Assembly (NCBI GenBank): GCA_022840285.1
Contig: JALHIE010000032.1
Location: 1 to 48,718, forward strand
DNA: 48,718 bases
Direction of reading: 5' to 3'
DNA from: Porphyromonadaceae bacterium
GTDB taxonomy: Bacteria; Bacteroidota; Bacteroidia; Bacteroidales; Dysgonomonadaceae
Shown: positions 8,953-17,668 of the stretch, piece after piece
Layout: each line of letters starts with the position of its first letter
Position numbering within the stretch: position 1 is the stretch's first letter
Notes under the pieces: generated by a model
The model's input: the letters and a program-made list of their open reading frames with translations, nothing else
Told to the model about the DNA's origin: nothing
The model's database searches: none
Program-made: the position numbers and the translations under genes

Positions 8953-9824
8953 ATGAATAACGTATTCGTATACCTCGAAATAGAAGACGGCACGGTTGCA
9001 GAAGTGAGCCTGGAACTACTTACCAAAGGGCGCACTCTTGCCAGCCAGCTGGGTTGCAGACTCGAAGCTGTTGCCGCAGGAGCTAAACTCGACACCATTG
9101 AGAAACAGGTTTTTCCATACGGTGCAGATGTTCTCCATATTTTTAAAGACAAACGCTTGTCGCCATATACTACCTTGCCGCACACAACGAAGAGAAAAAA
9201 GCAGGCAAAGTCTACGAGAACCTGCTTTATCAAATTCGTCCCGCTTTCGGTGGAAATATCGTGGCGTGGATCATCAATCCCGACCATCGTCCGCAAATGG
9301 CGACTGTTCGCGAAGGTGTGATGAAAAAAGAAATTGCCGATCCGAACTACAAAGGGACGGTGGTAGAGCACGATGTGAAAGACTATGTTTCTCCGGATGA
9401 TTTTGTTGTTTCCATCATCGACCGTCACGTGGAAAAATCGAAAGTCAATATCAAAAATTCGCCCATCATCATATCCGGGGGATACGGTGTGGGTTCGAAA
9501 GAAAATTTTCAGCTGCTGTACGATTTGGCCAATGTTTTGGGAGCTGAAGTAGGGGCATCGCGTGCCGCCGTGGATGCCGGTTATGCCGAACACGAACGTC
9601 AAATCGGACAGACAGGCGTTACCGTACGCCCTAAACTGTATATAGCTTGCGGTATTTCGGGACAGATCCAACACATTGCCGGCATGCAGGAGAGTTCGCT
9701 GATCATATCCATCAACAACGACCCGGGTGCCCCCATTAATGCTATTGCCGATTACGTCATTACCGGCGACATAGAAAAGGTGATTCCGAAATTGATCAAG
9801 TATTATAAGAAAAATTCAAAATAA
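8953..9824 (+). pseudogene. etfA: Electron transfer flavoprotein alpha subunit, frameshifted with about 50 residues missing
   Basis: EtfA holds the FAD of the ETF heterodimer. The N-terminal part (MNNVFVYLEIEDG to PYTTLPH) is read from 8953. The frame then changes at 9181-9186, after which HNEEKKAGKVYENLLYQIRP follows in another frame and runs to 9824. The C-terminal FAD domain is well kept (GGYGVGSKENFQLLYDLA; ASRAAVDAG; GQTGVTVRPKLYIACGISG; SINNDPGAPINAIADYV). Comparison with the family suggests about 50 residues are lost between the two halves, including the GATVIGRDLGPR-type segment. Four bases separate the etfB stop from this start. As written the gene cannot make a complete subunit. Confidence 0.85.
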
Positions 9825-9830
9825 GAAGAG

Positions 9831-11381
9831 ATGGCAAACTTTTATACCGACACGCCGCAATTCAGACACTATCTGAACCACCCACTGATGAAGCGAATTG
9901 TGGAACTCAAAGAAAGAAATTACGCGGATAAATATACTTACGATTACGCTCCGATGGATTTTGAAGACGCTATGGACAGCTACGACAAAATTATCATCGA
10001 ACCGAATGCCGAAACGGTAGACCACAGCGGACCGACAGTGGCCGACGGACGAGTAACGTACGCTTCGCCCACCCAGGAGAACCTGGATGCCCTGAACAAG
10101 GCCGAACTGATGGGAATGGCTTTCCCAAGACGTTTCGGGGGATTGAATTTTCCTATGGTGCCCTACATGATTTCGGCCGATATCGTGAGCCGGGCGGATG
10201 CCAGTTTCCAAAATATCTGGATGTTGCAAGACTGTGGCGAAACAATCTACGAATTTGCTTCGGACGAGCAAAAAAACGAATACCTGCCGAGGGTTGCCAA
10301 AGGAGAGACCATGTCGATGGACCTGACCGAACCCGATGCAGGTTCGGATTTACAAGCCGTGATGCTGAAAGCATCGTATAACGAAAAGGAAGGGCAGTGG
10401 TACCTGAACGGAGTGAAACGATTTATTACCAACGGGGATGCCGATATTCATCTGGTCTTTAAAAATGCCAAAGCGGAGTTAGTGGGTTCGCGCCGGATGG
10501 GACTGATCAAGTACGTGATGTCGTTGATGAACGGTGCCCGCCTGGGTATCATGGCTCAATCGGTAGGAATATCCGAAGCTGCTTGCCGCGAAGCGTACAA
10601 TTACGCGCTGGAACGCCGTCAGTTTGGGAAAGCCATTATCGAGATGCCACCTGTTTTCGAAATGCTTGCCAATATGCGTGCTAAAACCGATGCGTCACGT
10701 ACCATACTTTACGAAACCTGTCGTTTTGTGGATATGTACAAGATATTGGAAGACATTTCCAGGGAACGCAAACTTACTCCTGAAGAACGTGACGAAATGA
10801 AGTACTATTCGCGGTTGGCGGATGCTTTCACGCCGCTTGGAAAAGGAATGACCAGTGAATATGCGAACCAGAATGCCTATGATGCCATTCAGATACACGG
10901 TGGATCCGGGTACATGAAAGACTATAAGTGCGAGCGGTTATATCGTGACGCCCGTATAACCAATATTTACGAGGGTACTACGCAATTGCAGGTCGTTGCT
11001 GCCATTCGCCACGTCACCACGGGAACCTACCTGAGCCGGATCAGGGAATATGAGGCCATGCCTGTATTGCCGGAATTGGAACCGTTGAAACGTACGCTGG
11101 CGAAAATGGCACAGATGTACGAAAAATTGGTTGAAATTGTTACCGCACCCAAGGATGAAGAATACCTCGATTTTCATGCGCGCCGTTTGGTTGAAAGTGC
11201 CGGACATGTGATCATGGGACACCTCCTCCTGCAGGATGCCAACAAGGAACCCGAAATGTTCCGCCGCAGTGCCGAGGTTTACATCCATTACGGACAAATT
11301 GAGGTGGTAAAGAATTATAACTTCGTTACCAAATCACGAATCGAAGACCTGGGCTATTACAAACCGGCTTTAAGCGAATAA
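9831..11381 (+). CDS. Acyl-CoA dehydrogenase with two apparent in-frame internal deletions
   Basis: Flavoprotein that oxidises acyl-CoA thioesters and reduces ETF. Family marks are TMSMDLTEPDAGSDLQAVML (FAD/substrate region), RRQFGKAI, GGSGYMKDY and the catalytic-base loop YEGTTQLQ. The 516 residues are short for the Bacteroidetes group, which I recall at about 570. Two blocks seem absent: about 11 residues after K53 (DSYDK joined to IIIEPNAE) and about 45 residues after V209 (DADIHLV joined to FKNAKAEL), the latter removing much of the middle beta domain. Both losses keep the frame. The gene starts 6 bp after etfA. With ETF broken it would also lack its electron acceptor, so function is doubtful. 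Confidence 0.8.
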   Translation: MANFYTDTPQFRHYLNHPLMKRIVELKERNYADKYTYDYAPMDFEDAMDSYDKIIIEPNAETVDHSGPTVADGRVTYASPTQENLDALNKAELMGMAFPRRFGGLNFPMVPYMISADIVSRADASFQNIWMLQDCGETIYEFASDEQKNEYLPRVAKGETMSMDLTEPDAGSDLQAVMLKASYNEKEGQWYLNGVKRFITNGDADIHLVFKNAKAELVGSRRMGLIKYVMSLMNGARLGIMAQSVGISEAACREAYNYALERRQFGKAIIEMPPVFEMLANMRAKTDASRTILYETCRFVDMYKILEDISRERKLTPEERDEMKYYSRLADAFTPLGKGMTSEYANQNAYDAIQIHGGSGYMKDYKCERLYRDARITNIYEGTTQLQVVAAIRHVTTGTYLSRIREYEAMPVLPELEPLKRTLAKMAQMYEKLVEIVTAPKDEEYLDFHARRLVESAGHVIMGHLLLQDANKEPEMFRRSAEVYIHYGQIEVVKNYNFVTKSRIEDLGYYKPALSE

Positions 11382-11402
11382 AAATTTTTCCCAAGCGATT
11401 TG

Positions 11403-11436
11403 AAGCGGATTGATTAAGTTCTTTCCGCTTTTTTTT
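11403..11436 (+). terminator. Intrinsic terminator of the etf/acd operon
   Basis: Arms 11403-11409 and 11424-11430 form a 7-bp stem, followed directly by six T (11431-11436). It is 21 bp after the acyl-CoA dehydrogenase stop codon. Confidence 0.75.
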
Positions 11437-11577
11437 AACATTCAATTCTTGTTTATTACAAAAATTGTAATTTTCTTTGTTAAACTAACATCAACAGATT
11501 CGTTTTTTTAAAATTATTTGCCTATCGGAATGACATTACTCAACTAATTTGAAATAAATTATTTAATAGTTTTAGTA

Positions 11578-12171
11578 ATGGAGGTTCTTTTGTCGATGAC
11601 CGACGAGGAGTTGGTCGTTTCTTACGCCGAAGGCAATGATTGTGCATTTGAGGTGCTTCTCTCCCGGCACAAACAATCCCTTTTCAGTTACATTCTTTAT
11701 ATGGTTCGCAACCGCGATCTGGCTGACGATATTTTTCAGGACACGTTCATCAAGGCCATTTTCACGATAAAACAGGGCAGGTATACCGAGAGCGGTAAAT
11801 TCCGTGCCTGGATTACACGAATAGCCCACAATTTAATAGTCGATTATTTTCGTCAGGAGCGGAATGAAAATACGGTCTCAAACGACGAATATGAGTTTGA
11901 TCTTTTGAACAATTCCAGACTATGTGAGGATAACGTTGAGGCAGTTATGGTAAAAGCTCAACTACTCGATGATGTGAAGAGGCTGGTTGAACACCTGCCC
12001 GAATCTCAACGTGAAGTGTTGAATATGCGTTATTATCAGGGGCTGAGTTTTAAGGAGATTGCCGATAAAACCGGCGTGAGCATCAACACCGCGTTAGGGA
12101 GGATGCGATACGCTATTTTGAACATGCGTAAAATGGCAGACGATTTCCGAATGATGCTATCGATGAGTTGA
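11578..12171 (+). CDS. ECF-type RNA polymerase sigma factor
   Basis: A sigma-70 family protein of 197 residues with only regions 2 and 4, as in ECF sigmas. Region 2 includes ADDIFQDTFIKA and KFRAWITRIAHNLIVDYFR. Region 4 includes LPESQREVLNMRYYQGLSF followed by the helix-turn-helix KEIADKTGVSINTALGRMRY. The start may be the ATG at 11578 or the in-frame ATG at 11596 (MTDEELVV), which fits the usual family start better. No anti-sigma gene is adjacent: the next 1.1 kb has no recognisable gene. It is therefore probably regulated by transcription or by an unlinked partner. A terminator follows 32 bp after the stop. Confidence 0.9.
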   Translation: MEVLLSMTDEELVVSYAEGNDCAFEVLLSRHKQSLFSYILYMVRNRDLADDIFQDTFIKAIFTIKQGRYTESGKFRAWITRIAHNLIVDYFRQERNENTVSNDEYEFDLLNNSRLCEDNVEAVMVKAQLLDDVKRLVEHLPESQREVLNMRYYQGLSFKEIADKTGVSINTALGRMRYAILNMRKMADDFRMMLSMS

Positions 12172-12203
12172 AAGTAATCCAGAAATAACGTATACAAACA
12201 AAA

Positions 12204-12233
12204 AAAGACCGGTATTCATGCCGGTCTTTCTGT
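12204..12233 (+). terminator. Terminator after the lone ECF sigma gene
   Basis: A perfect 9-bp stem (12204-12212 with 12221-12229) around an 8-nt loop, with AAA and TTT at its outer ends and a short T-rich tail. It could work in both directions. Confidence 0.75.
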
Positions 12234-13025
12234 TTAGGAAGGAGTTCTAAGTATCCTATACACAACTGTACTTCAACTTACCCTGTAGAACCTGTCTTCA
12301 GACTGTCCAAACGGTTAGTTCAATTTCGAAACGTATGCATTATACTTCAAAACATGAATACAACCTAAAGTGTCAGAAACAGTGTGAAACCATAAATGCA
12401 ACCCTAAGTTGTTGATTGGCGTCAGTTTGAAACTGTTGTATCAAAAATCAGCAAATAACGTTTTCAAACTTCGAAGCACAAAAAGAAAACCGGTTAGCTT
12501 GGAATGGTATTACCAAAAAAAACCGATCTCTTGGTCCGCCTTTTGCAAAACGGTACTTCCGAAAGATCCGAAAAACACGTCGATGCCTGTCTGTAGTTTT
12601 TCCTTTTTTGGCCTGAAAGATTTGATCACTTGCAAGACTTCAAACGGAAACAGGCGAGGATGAGCGAGTCTGTTTCCAAACTCTGTGTTGCAGCTAAAAT
12701 GCTTCAATTCTTTAACAACCATCTTGTGGGAGACACTTGACAGTTGAATTGGTAAAACCAACAGAATTTTGTCATTCAATCAGGAGTGATTTTTTTGAAA
12801 TTTCTTTCAAATCATTTTTCCGATTCGCTAAACACATCTTCATTTCTCGTCTTGACATTACAAACCCGGGAAGTTCATCCCGAACACCGTCCGTCAAATT
12901 CTACAAAATCATTTATCGCGCTTGTGTTCCACTTCACGTTCTGTCCGGATTCGGTGTGAATCTTTCGAGGCGCTCTGCAGAAAGCCCGGCAAACGGTTTA
13001 GAATACGAGGATTACGACCGGATCT

Positions 13026-13055
13026 CTTTGGGAAAGCATTCTTTGGGAAAGCATT
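13026..13055. repeat. 15-bp tandem duplication
   Basis: Two perfect adjacent copies (13026-13040 and 13041-13055) of CTTTGGGAAAGCATT within the gene-free region. The exact match suggests a recent slippage event. Confidence 0.85.
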
Positions 13056-13249
13056 CATCAAGGAAATGTTACAGGTTGCGTCGAATTGTGGTACTACACA
13101 TCCTACCGATCCTAATCTTTTATTGTGTACAAAATGCCAAAGAACTCCTAATATCTTTCGTACGATTTTCGTACTAATATTTCCCTGAATATTAACTACC
13201 GCAAATATACAATATTACATAAATACGGTGCAAGTTTTTTTCTTCATAA

Positions 13250-13293
13250 TTATAAACAACTTCTAAACAGGTTGTCAACAGGTTGTCAACAGC
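13250..13293. repeat. Four 11-bp direct repeats next to an AT-rich tract
   Basis: The units are TTATAAACAAC (13250-13260), TTCTAAACAGG (13261-13271), TTGTCAACAGG (13272-13282) and TTGTCAACAGC (13283-13293). The last two differ by one base; the first two are diverged. The 11-bp period puts each unit on the same helix face, as in protein-binding arrays. TTGTCAACA matches the DnaA box TTATCCACA at 7 of 9 positions. Role unknown. Confidence 0.75.
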
Positions 13294-13329
13294 TGGTTGT
13301 GTATTGATAATAAGAAGTTTTAAATGTTT

Positions 13330-14577
13330 TTATTCGAACCGAATGGATTTTGCAGGTGTAATTTTTGCCACGAGATAAGACGGAGCAATCATCATTATCA
13401 AAGAAACGATCAATGTTCCCACATTCAGTAAGATCACGTGCCAGGGATTTAGGTCGATGGGTACGGCGGAGAGATAATAAGTTGCAGGATCGAGTTTGAG
13501 AATGTTGAAGTTTTTCTGCAAAAAACAGAAAGTCAGTCCGGCAATATTGCCCCAAAGCATTCCCTGTCCAATGAGAAAAGCTGAAAGGTAAAGAAAAACT
13601 TTCCGGATGCTGAAATCACGTGCACCCATCGATTTGAGCATTCCAATCATGTTTGTCCGTTCCAGGATAATGATGAGAAGTCCCGAGATCATCGTAAATC
13701 CTGACACCAGAATCATCAATACGAGGATTACCCAAACATTCATATCCAGAAGATTCAGCCAGTTAAAAATCATGGGATTGATCTCTTTTATGGAACGGGT
13801 GTAAAGTCTGTTCCCAAAACGGTCTTTGTAGGTTGACATCTCAAAAAACAAATCTTGAGCCGTTTGATCAAGTTGGTTGTATTCTTTCACCAATACTTCT
13901 ACGCCGCTTACCATGTCAGCTTCCCAACCGTTTAATCCGGACAGGATTTTTGCATCGGTTAATACGTACAGTTTGTCGTAGTCTTCAAAATTGGTTTCGT
14001 AAATTCCCGTAACGGTAAATCTTCGGGCACGAACCGGCTCCTGAACAAAGTAAGTGGTGAAGTTATCGCCTAATTTAAGGTGAAGCTTGTTTGCAATGTC
14101 TTGAGAAATTATAGACCGATTGATACTTGATGTGTCGTTTGTATTTATGATTGTTCCTTCGATCAGGTTTTTTTCAAAAAATTGCCAGTCGTAATCATCG
14201 GATACCCCTTTCAGCACAATACCTAAAAAATCTTCATCGGTTTTAATAATACCGGGTTTAGTTATGAACTTTTGCACCCGGATAATTGCAGGATTACTTA
14301 GAAGACTGCTTTTCAGTGTGTCGGAAAAAGAGATGGGATGATGTTCGTAAGAGCTGTTGCTGTCAAAACTGGTAATCTGAATGTGAGAGCCAAACCCAAT
14401 GACCTTTTCGCGAATTTCCTTTTTAAAACCAATAATAATGCATACAGCAGCGATCATTATCGCCAAGCCAAGCGCGATGCCGGTAATAGCGATTTTTATG
14501 GCAGGCGATGAGACTCGTTTCTCGTTTTTCTTGTCTCCTCTGTAGATCCGTCTGGCAATAAAAAGCTCTGTGTTCAT
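13330..14577 (-). CDS. LolC/LolE-family ABC transporter permease
   Basis: An inner-membrane permease of 415 residues with the FtsX/MacB layout. One transmembrane helix lies near residues 26-50 (IAITGIALGLAIMIAAVCII), then a large periplasmic domain (about 51-275) and three C-terminal helices (about 283-310, 325-350 and 380-405). The N-terminal phrase FIARRI and the helix-proximal GLLIIILERTNMIGMLKSMG are typical of LolC/LolE subunits, which extract lipoproteins for the outer membrane. No LolD ATPase is adjacent, so the partner must be encoded elsewhere and the exact substrate is not certain. It starts 3 bp after the aminotransferase stop, so the two form an operon. Confidence 0.85.
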   Translation of the reverse strand: MNTELFIARRIYRGDKKNEKRVSSPAIKIAITGIALGLAIMIAAVCIIIGFKKEIREKVIGFGSHIQITSFDSNSSYEHHPISFSDTLKSSLLSNPAIIRVQKFITKPGIIKTDEDFLGIVLKGVSDDYDWQFFEKNLIEGTIINTNDTSSINRSIISQDIANKLHLKLGDNFTTYFVQEPVRARRFTVTGIYETNFEDYDKLYVLTDAKILSGLNGWEADMVSGVEVLVKEYNQLDQTAQDLFFEMSTYKDRFGNRLYTRSIKEINPMIFNWLNLLDMNVWVILVLMILVSGFTMISGLLIIILERTNMIGMLKSMGARDFSIRKVFLYLSAFLIGQGMLWGNIAGLTFCFLQKNFNILKLDPATYYLSAVPIDLNPWHVILLNVGTLIVSLIMMIAPSYLVAKITPAKSIRFE

Positions 14578-14580
14578 TTC

Positions 14581-15798
14581 TTACTCCCTGTTCTCAACTT
14601 CCGGCCATTTGCTGTTATAGGCTTCCAGTGCTTTTTCCAACACAATCAATGCGTTGTTTAAATCTTCTTTATTGAGCACGTAAGCTATTCGAACTTCGTT
14701 TTTCCCCAATCCGGGAGTGACGTAAAATCCTGATGCCGGAGCCATAAAAATGGTTTGATTTTCGTATCGGAAATCCGATAGGCACCACGCGCAGAACGCA
14801 TCGGTATCCTCTACGGGAAGACTTGCCAGTGTATAGAAAGCACCCTCGGGCTGAGGCGAATAAACACCGGGAATTTTGTTGAGCCGGTCGATCAGGAAAT
14901 CGCGGCGGCTTTTGTATTCGTCGAAATTTCGCTGCATGTATGCTCCGTTTTCCTGCAGCGAAGCATTTGCCGCAATTTGTCCGACCAGCGGTGGACTCAA
15001 CCGTGCCTGGCAGAATTTCATCACCGTGTCGTGCAGCTTTTTATTTTTGGTGATCAAACATCCGATACGAATTCCACACTCACTGTATCGTTTTGATACA
15101 GAATCGATAAGAACAACGTTTTCTTCAATTTCTTTCAGGTGGCAAGCAGAGATGTAGGGCGCATCGCTATAAATAAACTCCCTGTATACTTCGTCGGAAA
15201 ACAGGTAAAGGTTATGTTTTTTTACCAAAAGTCTGATTTGCTCCATCTCATCGGCTGTATAAACATATCCGGTGGGATTATTCGGGTTACAGATAAGAAT
15301 TCCCTTGGTTTTTGAATGGATGAGCGCTTCGAATTTTTCTATTTCCGGGAGCTTAAACCCGGTATCAATACTCGTCGGAATGGTTTTGATGACGGCACCT
15401 GCCGATACGGCAAAAGCCATATAATTGGCATACGCCGGTTCAGGGACAATGATTTCATCGCCTGGATTGAGGCAAGCCATAAAGGCATAAAGCACGGCTT
15501 CCGAACCACCCGCAGTAACGATGATTTCTTCGGGTAAAAGATGGATGTCAAATGATGAATAATAGCTCACCAGGTTTTCGCGAAAAAAACGGAACCCGTC
15601 GCTGGGGCTATATTCCAACGTGGTCCTGTCGATACTTCGAATAGCATCAAGTGCCACCTGTGGCGATGGCAAATCGGGCTGACCGATATTCAGGTGATAT
15701 ACTTTTACTCCGCTGGCTTTTGCTGCATCCGATAGCGGAGCTAATTTTCTAATGGGAGAAGCGGGCATCTGTAAGCCCCGCTCTGAAATCTGAGGCAT
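14581..15798 (-). CDS. PLP-dependent class I/II aminotransferase (aspartate aminotransferase-like)
   Basis: A fold-type I aminotransferase of 405 residues. Residues seen include N37-I-G-Q-P near the substrate pocket, the GGSEA PLP-phosphate loop (98-102), NPNNPTG (171-177), D202-E-V-Y205 contacting the cofactor, the Schiff-base lysine K236 in DSVSKRYSECGIRIG and a C-terminal substrate-binding Arg in KNEVRIAYV. The family acts on aspartate, aromatic or other amino acids, and the substrate cannot be fixed from sequence. The gene is transcribed ahead of the LolC/E-like permease; the pairing looks positional rather than functional. Confidence 0.9.
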   Translation of the reverse strand: MPQISERGLQMPASPIRKLAPLSDAAKASGVKVYHLNIGQPDLPSPQVALDAIRSIDRTTLEYSPSDGFRFFRENLVSYYSSFDIHLLPEEIIVTAGGSEAVLYAFMACLNPGDEIIVPEPAYANYMAFAVSAGAVIKTIPTSIDTGFKLPEIEKFEALIHSKTKGILICNPNNPTGYVYTADEMEQIRLLVKKHNLYLFSDEVYREFIYSDAPYISACHLKEIEENVVLIDSVSKRYSECGIRIGCLITKNKKLHDTVMKFCQARLSPPLVGQIAANASLQENGAYMQRNFDEYKSRRDFLIDRLNKIPGVYSPQPEGAFYTLASLPVEDTDAFCAWCLSDFRYENQTIFMAPASGFYVTPGLGKNEVRIAYVLNKEDLNNALIVLEKALEAYNSKWPEVENRE

Positions 15799-16044
15799 AT
15801 TTTTACAACTAATTTTCCGGAAAAATTCCAGTAATTTTCGCTAAACGAGATGCAAAGTTAATAAAATTGGTTGGATTCCTTATATTTTGTAAGAGTCAAT
15901 CCCGGTTTTTTTTACAAATTAACAATGCGCGACACATGAATTTTGATCCTCTTACGCCACGTCGACAAAATATCTTTTGAATGTTTTTCGCAGTCCAAGC
16001 AGCACCTTGCCATGTAATACAAGCGAAAACCGGGTTATTGCATC

Positions 16045-16075
16045 AAAAAAAACCCGAAACCTTGCAGTTGCGGGT
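16045..16075 (-). terminator. Terminator after the Spy/CpxP-like gene
   Basis: On the minus strand ACCCG pairs with CGGGT (16071-16075 and 16052-16056), with a further short inner pairing, then a run of T (complement of 16045-16051). It lies about 17 bp after the stop at 16092. The other bases of 15799-16091 hold nothing I recognise. Confidence 0.7.
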
Positions 16076-16091
16076 AATTTATGGGCGATTT

Positions 16092-16535
16092 TTATTCGTT
16101 CCCTCTGAATTTCATAACCTCCTGTTGCATAAACTTTCGCTCAGCCTGTTGTGCCTTATAGAGTTTTTCAGGAGGAAGAATTTTTTCCAGTTTTTCGGAA
16201 TATTGTTTTTCCAGTTCGGCTTCTTTTAGTTTTACATCTACATCGTTTTCCAGAAGTTGCCTGTATTCCTCGTTAGACATATTCTTGTTACGCTGTTTCA
16301 TCTTCTCCACTTTATCCCTGTGTTGTTTGTGAAGCTCGAATTTTTTCTTCGATAAATCGTTATACAACGGAAAATATTTGCCAGCCTCCTCTTTGGTCAA
16401 TCCCGCTTCTTTCTGAATGTATTCCATCTTCCTTTTCTCGTAATCGGCCATGTTCATTTTACGAACCTGGGCAAGGGAGGTTGTTAAAATACCGGTTATT
16501 AGTGCGAAAAATAAAAGTGTAATGTTCTTTCTCAT
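16092..16535 (-). CDS. Periplasmic Spy/CpxP-like helical protein
   Basis: A 147-residue protein with a signal peptide (MRKNITLLFFALITGILTTSLAQ) and an all-helical, highly charged mature part: KRKMEYIQKEAGLTKEEAGKY, LHKQHRDKVEKMKQRNK and KLEKILPPEKLYKAQQAERK. The LTxEEA and LPPEKLxKxQ arrangement is typical of Spy/CpxP-like periplasmic chaperone or sensor proteins. The gene closes the sigma/anti-sigma operon (103 bp after the anti-sigma gene), which suggests a role in envelope stress. The family assignment is by pattern only. Confidence 0.75.
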   Translation of the reverse strand: MRKNITLLFFALITGILTTSLAQVRKMNMADYEKRKMEYIQKEAGLTKEEAGKYFPLYNDLSKKKFELHKQHRDKVEKMKQRNKNMSNEEYRQLLENDVDVKLKEAELEKQYSEKLEKILPPEKLYKAQQAERKFMQQEVMKFRGNE

Positions 16536-16638
16536 ACGATTAAAAAATTATTTTCAAAGGTATCACTTGGAATCCGTTTTAATTATGTCCTTGCGCTTGA
16601 ATGATGCCATGCTTGTTTCATAACATAAACGAAAATAT

Positions 16639-17022
16639 TCAATTCGTGTAAATCTGGTTGTACATATAATCGTAGTAACCGTCATTCACCAATTGTTCTT
16701 CCAAATATTGATAGAATTCCTCTTCCGTTATCTGTATGGTCGACCAGTAATCATCGGTGAACTGCGTAGACGACAGCGTGACCGCCTGATTTGCGGCGTC
16801 TTTTGTTAGCAACTGAATAATAAAAAAAATACCCATAAACATAGCAGCCATGTAAACCCATGGCTTGGTTTTTCCCCACAGGGAAACCTTTTTGGTTTTT
16901 TCTATTTTATTTTCTGGTAAACAGGTCATAATGTGTTCATTAAACCTGGAAAAATAATTTTCGGGTACAGTAAATGGATTTCTTCTGTCGATCTCGCTTA
17001 ATTTATTTATTCTTGTTTCCAT
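16639..17022 (-). CDS. Probable anti-sigma factor, single-pass membrane protein
   Basis: 127 residues: a soluble N-terminal part (about 1-55) with NPFTVPENYFSRF, one transmembrane helix (about 56-72, WVYMAAMFMGIFFIIQLL) and an acidic, tyrosine-rich C-terminal periplasmic tail. It lies 55 bp after an ECF sigma gene on the same strand, and the size and topology fit an anti-sigma that holds the sigma factor at the membrane. There is no clear zinc-binding HxxxCxxC motif, so it is not a classic ZAS protein. Confidence 0.7.
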   Translation of the reverse strand: METRINKLSEIDRRNPFTVPENYFSRFNEHIMTCLPENKIEKTKKVSLWGKTKPWVYMAAMFMGIFFIIQLLTKDAANQAVTLSSTQFTDDYWSTIQITEEEFYQYLEEQLVNDGYYDYMYNQIYTN

Positions 17023-17077
17023 ACCATTATTTTTTGCGCTGTACTACGATGAGTAGACTCTCTCCCTATATAAAGGT

Positions 17078-17629
17078 TTAATTGGAATCTGTTAAAAAAT
17101 TTTCAATCTTTTTAACGGCATGATGGTACGATGCCTTCAGTGCACCTACCGATGTACCAAGTATATCTGACATCTCTTCGTATTTCATCTCATCGAAATA
17201 TTTCATCTGAAATACCAGCCGTTGCTTGTCGGGTAAAGTTAAAACAGCTTGTTGAAGCAGTTTTTGTGCTTCATCACCATCGAAATATTCATCGCTTTCG
17301 AGAGTGTTTAGCAGGAAAGAATTCTCATCATCGACCGATACGTTGTTTTGGTTCCTTTTTTTGTTTAAAAAGGTAATGCTTTCGTTTATGGCAATCCGAT
17401 AAAGCCACGTTGTTAGTTTGGATTCTCCACGAAAATTATCGATGTTGGTCCAGGCCTTAATGAAAACGTCCTGAAGAATATCGTTGGCGTCGTCGTGGGA
17501 CAATACCATTTTTCGAATCTGCCAGTATAACCTTTCGCTGTATTCTGAAACAAGTATGGCAAAGCCCTGTCGTTGGGTTCTGGGGTCGCGTAACTTTTCT
17601 AATAACTGTTCTTCGCTGTATTTCTCCAT
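17078..17629 (-). CDS. ECF-type RNA polymerase sigma factor (stress module)
   Basis: An ECF sigma of 183 residues from the chosen ATG at 17629 (MEKYSEEQLL); an in-frame ATG at 17653 would add 8 residues and leave less room after the upstream gene. Region 2 shows DANDILQDVFIKAW and KLTTWLYRIAINESITFL. Region 4 shows LPDKQRLVFQMKYFDEMKY followed by EEMSDILGTSVGALKASYHH. It lies after a TPR protein gene and before a membrane anti-sigma candidate and a Spy/CpxP-like gene, all on one strand with short gaps, the usual order of an envelope-stress regulon. Confidence 0.92.
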   Translation of the reverse strand: MEKYSEEQLLEKLRDPRTQRQGFAILVSEYSERLYWQIRKMVLSHDDANDILQDVFIKAWTNIDNFRGESKLTTWLYRIAINESITFLNKKRNQNNVSVDDENSFLLNTLESDEYFDGDEAQKLLQQAVLTLPDKQRLVFQMKYFDEMKYEEMSDILGTSVGALKASYHHAVKKIENFLTDSN

Positions 17630-17668
17630 AAAAGGGTTGAAGCTGAATCGCAAAGGTAGCGTTTTTTT

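Larger units (their letters stand above)
12234..13329. other. Long region without a recognisable gene, between converging genes
   Basis: About 1.1 kb between the converging sigma gene and the LolC/E-like gene. Open frames at 12409-12663, 12737-13177 and 12922-13188 (plus) and 12510-12779 (minus) overlap each other, have no family signature and have untypical composition, so I do not call them. The region holds a near-consensus DnaA-box-like 9-mer at 12256-12264 (CTATACACA), a 15-bp perfect tandem duplication at 13026-13055, an AT-rich tract (about 13185-13260) and an 11-bp repeat array. I found no signature of RNase P RNA, tmRNA or a transposase. It may be decayed coding DNA or a cis-acting locus. 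Confidence 0.55.

Noticed and set aside
9038..9400. A 120-residue frame across the etfA break
   Set aside because: Its translation is not conserved, while the two other frames encode clear ETF-alpha segments on each side of 9185.
12409..13188. Open frames of 84-146 residues in the long gene-free region
   Set aside because: They overlap each other in different frames, have no domain or signal motif and have atypical composition. No transposase or phage pattern was found.
13190..13235. Possible dif-like site (AT-rich stretch with GCAAATATA and TACATAAAT)
   Set aside because: The two arms do not match the XerC/XerD arm consensus well and are not clearly inverted.
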